From positions 1,550,001-1,614,000 of the forward strand of contig NZ_CP009517.1 in assembly GCF_000970305.1 (NCBI RefSeq): a DNA stretch of 64,000 nucleotides, written 5' to 3'. Positions 61,295 to 64,000 of this stretch are shown here, piece after piece. The notes below the pieces were generated by a model. It worked only from the letters and a program-made list of their open reading frames with translations. It was not told where the DNA came from and did not search any database. A program made the translations under genes and the position numbers. Positions within the stretch are counted from its first letter, which is position 1, and each line of letters starts with the position of its first letter. Source of the DNA: Methanosarcina barkeri 3 (GTDB lineage Archaea > Halobacteriota > Methanosarcinia > Methanosarcinales > Methanosarcinaceae).

Positions 61295-63613
61295 TTATGT
61301 GTTTGCTGTCACTGTTATATAACTTGTTTTCGTTACCGTGTTACTACCTGCAGCATTGGTAACTGTCAGTGTCACCGTATACTTTCCTGCTGTGGAATAC
61401 TTATGCTTTGGATTTTGCTGGGTTGAAGTTTTCCCGTCTCCGAAATTCCATTTCCATTTAGTTGGTGTTCCTGTACTTTTGTCAGTAAAAGCGACATTTA
61501 ATGGTGCTTTTCCTGATGTAGGAGATGCAGAGAATGCAGCAGCAGGTTTTGTTACAACTTTTATATAGTCTGTTTTTGTTGCCGTGTTACTGCCTACAGC
61601 ATTCTTTACCGTTAAGCTAACAGTATATACTCCTGCCTTGGAATACTTATGAGTTGGATTCTGCTTGGTGGAAGTTGTTCCGTCTCCAAAACTCCATTTC
61701 CATGAAGCAGGAACTCCTGTGCTAGTGTCAGTAAAGACAACGCTCAATGGAGATTTTCCCGTTGTAACACTGCTGGTGAAATTTGAAACAGGCTTTGTTA
61801 CAACTTTTATATAGTCTGTTTTTGTTACTGTGTTGCTGCCTACAGCATTCTTTACTGTCAAACTAACAGTATATATCCCTGCTTTGGAATACTTGTGCTT
61901 TGGATTCTGCTGAGTAGAAGTTGTTCCGTCTCCGAAACTCCATTTCCATATAGCAGGTATTCCTGTACTTTTATCAGTAAAGGTAACTGTTAACGGTGCT
62001 TTTCCTGATGTAGGAGATGCAGAGAATGCAGCAGCAGGCTTTGTTACAACTTTTATATAGTCTGTCTTTGTCACCGTGTCACTGCCTTTAGCATTCTTCA
62101 CTGTTAAGCTGACAGTATATACTCCCGCCTTGGAATACTTGTGAGTTGGATTCTGAACGAATGACTTTGATCCATCTCCAAAGTTCCATTGCCACTTTGT
62201 TGGTGTTCCTGTGCTTGTATCAGTAAAAGCAATATTCAATGGTGCTTTTCCGGAGGTCGGGGACGCTGAAAAAGCAGCCGCTGGCACAGCTCCTTGTTGT
62301 TTCTGGTACTCAACTACAAGGATCTGCTGGAGAGAATCCATGCCTCCGCTTGTTGTGCCCTGGATTCCGGCTTCGTTCCCGGTTGCTTTAATGTAATTTT
62401 TCACATTAAAAATCAGGGGACTGCTGGTGCTTGGATTTCCCTGCCATGCATTGCTTGCAACGGTATTTCCATTAAAAAGCAGGTTACCTTCATCGGGGCC
62501 GGCACTTCCGGCAAAACTGTATAATTTAGCGCTTGCGACTTTATTCAGATCAACAGACATGCCTGTGAAAGGAGCATATGCTGTAGCCTCTTCGAGAGTG
62601 GTTCCGTAACTGGATGCAGATAAGCCCAGTTCGTCGCACTCTTCATTGATGAAGATCTGCTTCCGGGTTTCATTAGAGTTCCGATAGATCACAACCAGAG
62701 TACTCGGATAAAGAGCATTGCTATTTCCAGCATTAGACGTCATGACAAGACTGTTTCCAGCAGATTTGAACTGGCTGGTCACATCAAAGACGTAAAGACC
62801 ATATTTATACTCAGCATACCCACCAAAATTGCTCTTGTCAGTGTATGGAGTTCCACCTGTAAGCTGATGTCCGTTAAAGGAAGCATCCCATTTAGGTACT
62901 CCCCCGGAAGTGGTATCCCAGTTGTAAGCAAGATAGAGCCACACCTTTTCTACGGTAGAACCGCTCGGGATAGGAAGATTGCTTGCAGTCCAGGTTTCGG
63001 TTCTGCTAGTCCAGCCAACAGATTTGTAAGCGGATTCGGGCTGTGTGAAATACAAAAAGTTACCCTGGAGGTCATAAGTCTGTTTGGTAGTGATGTCACT
63101 TCCGCCTTCCCAGTAACGTTTGCCCTTATACCCGTTATATTTGACAGGTTTAGCCAGACTGTTTTTGTTGTTGTTAGCCTCATTAGTTTCAGGGATCAGG
63201 TTCTCAGGATCAACAACTGCAGTATAGGTTACGGTGCTACCTTCCAGATTGCGAATTGTTGGGTCGATCATCGTTAAAGTTACTGTCCCTCCACTAGCTA
63301 TAGATGCAATCGTTGTCGTGTTTACTGGAACTGAACCGGACACATCGCTGGCATAAAGGGCTACGTAAATATTATTTAGAGCAGCAGATCCAGTGTTCTT
63401 GATACCAGTAACCGTTATGGTATTTGATTCCCTGGCAAAGACCGCAGATCCTGGTACAGTGTTTACTATCCCGGATATAGTGAGATCGTTTGTTGCTTGT
63501 GAAACCTGCGAGTTAGTAACTGAAGGGCTTTCACCTCCGTAATTGTCAGCCAAACAGACTCCGCTACTCAGAATCAGAGTTAACAATATCAAAATCAGTT
63601 TCCTATTCGTCAA
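61295..63613 (-). CDS. Secreted CARDB-DUF3344-PKD(x4) protein
   Basis: 772 residues. Signal peptide (KLILILLTLILSSGVCLA), CARDB about 42-140, one DUF3344 module about 150-440 (KGKRYWEGGSDITTKQTYD, FINEECDELGLSASSYG), then four PKD domains. It is a paralogue of the second half of the giant at 20317-24402 (same CARDB-DUF3344-PKD order, FINEECDELG motif) but lacks the first DUF3344 and PKD. The start is a TTG: GGAGGAAGA-TTG-ACGAATAGG aligns with GGAGGAATA-ATG-ACGAATAAA of the giant. No C-terminal anchor. Confidence 0.9.
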   Translation of the reverse strand: MTNRKLILILLTLILSSGVCLADNYGGESPSVTNSQVSQATNDLTISGIVNTVPGSAVFARESNTITVTGIKNTGSAALNNIYVALYASDVSGSVPVNTTTIASIASGGTVTLTMIDPTIRNLEGSTVTYTAVVDPENLIPETNEANNNKNSLAKPVKYNGYKGKRYWEGGSDITTKQTYDLQGNFLYFTQPESAYKSVGWTSRTETWTASNLPIPSGSTVEKVWLYLAYNWDTTSGGVPKWDASFNGHQLTGGTPYTDKSNFGGYAEYKYGLYVFDVTSQFKSAGNSLVMTSNAGNSNALYPSTLVVIYRNSNETRKQIFINEECDELGLSASSYGTTLEEATAYAPFTGMSVDLNKVASAKLYSFAGSAGPDEGNLLFNGNTVASNAWQGNPSTSSPLIFNVKNYIKATGNEAGIQGTTSGGMDSLQQILVVEYQKQQGAVPAAAFSASPTSGKAPLNIAFTDTSTGTPTKWQWNFGDGSKSFVQNPTHKYSKAGVYTVSLTVKNAKGSDTVTKTDYIKVVTKPAAAFSASPTSGKAPLTVTFTDKSTGIPAIWKWSFGDGTTSTQQNPKHKYSKAGIYTVSLTVKNAVGSNTVTKTDYIKVVTKPVSNFTSSVTTGKSPLSVVFTDTSTGVPASWKWSFGDGTTSTKQNPTHKYSKAGVYTVSLTVKNAVGSNTATKTDYIKVVTKPAAAFSASPTSGKAPLNVAFTDKSTGTPTKWKWNFGDGKTSTQQNPKHKYSTAGKYTVTLTVTNAAGSNTVTKTSYITVTANT

Positions 63614-64000
63614 TCTTCCTCCTGTACTTCAATTAGAGAAAGAATTCCAGAGTTATGTGGACTATTTCCTAGATGAAACAGGAAACAAAGGGGTTTCCAA
63701 AAAAATAGAGTTAGATAGTTATTTTGTTGTAAGAAAAGCGCTTACGTCATAGTCCTACTTTTGGTCAAGTAACACGAAGTGCATTCTTGTTTCTGATTAA
63801 GTTTTATTTACACATTTCTCCAGAATATCTCATCTCGATACCTTTCCATTAGTGGATAATTTTTAATACTTATAAACATTTTATGATTAATTTTTCATAT
63901 ATATCAATCTTTTTAAATGTATTCATAAATACTTTTATTTAATTTTTTGTGAAAATATTATAATTAAAGCGCTTCAAAATTCAATATCAATAAATTTGAG
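63614..64000. other. AT-rich upstream region at window end
   Basis: Promoter side of the leftward CARDB-DUF3344-PKD gene. Nothing else can be supported. Confidence 0.5.

Overview
The window comes from a methanogenic archaeon, almost certainly a Methanosarcina. The evidence is the combination of archaeal phosphoglycerate kinase, a nicotianamine synthase-like enzyme, GGAGG ribosome sites with frequent GTG/TTG starts, AT-rich spacers full of short tandem repeats, a PGF-type C-terminal sorting signal, and very large PKD/CARDB surface proteins. The species cannot be fixed from the sequence alone.

1-11 kb holds housekeeping and small regulatory genes: phosphoglycerate kinase (cut by the window edge), a DUF2795 protein and a truncated relative, a flavoprotein oxidoreductase without the usual redox cysteine pair, an ATP-grasp enzyme, tRNA-Cys(GCA), a MerR-type regulator (with a remnant of a second one), a nicotianamine synthase-like protein, an ArsR-type regulator, a small membrane protein and a secreted PepSY-like protein.

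11-64 kb is dominated by one theme: ten genes that I read as carrying DUF3344, an archaeal extracellular domain of unknown function, with 13 module copies in total. They share a W/Y-ARLYV strand and a [YF]W[IV]NEGxD-like motif. Some are small single-module proteins (12.1, 15.8, 48.4, 52.5 kb). Some add CARDB or Ig-like domains (13.1, 59.1, 61.3 kb). Three are giants of 1361, about 1900 and about 1826 residues that combine two DUF3344 modules with 7-10 PKD domains, CARDB domains, a VCBS/FG-GAP repeat block (35.6-41.3 kb) or a right-handed beta-helix (42.2-47.7 kb). Among these genes sit a LolD/MacB-type ATPase (11.4 kb), a MacB/FtsX-type permease (53.4 kb), ECF transporter genes (EcfT at 17.2 kb, double EcfA at 18.2 kb) and a membrane protein resembling a YkoE-type ECF substrate-binding component with its own exported domain (51.1 kb). 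Two operons link them directly: DUF3344-CARDB / DUF3344 / ATPase, and permease / DUF3344 / S-component-like protein. My main hypothesis is a surface capture-and-uptake or export-and-assembly system built on DUF3344 proteins.

26.5-35.1 kb is an inserted glycan-biosynthesis island: two glycosyltransferases, UDP-GlcNAc 2-epimerase, an eroded sugar-nucleotide epimerase, a flippase, an asparagine synthetase-like amidotransferase and a D-glucuronyl C5-epimerase-like secreted enzyme. Base composition changes inside it: the flippase and amidotransferase genes are visibly GC-richer than their neighbours.

The right end (55-64 kb) holds a DUF2117-like protein, two secreted beta-sandwich proteins and two more DUF3344 proteins. 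The giant genes share nearly identical 3' PKD blocks and 3' flanks, which points to recent duplication or gene conversion. Tandem repeats of 12-46 bp recur throughout, several of them inside reading frames. No transposase, integrase, phage gene or CRISPR array was seen.
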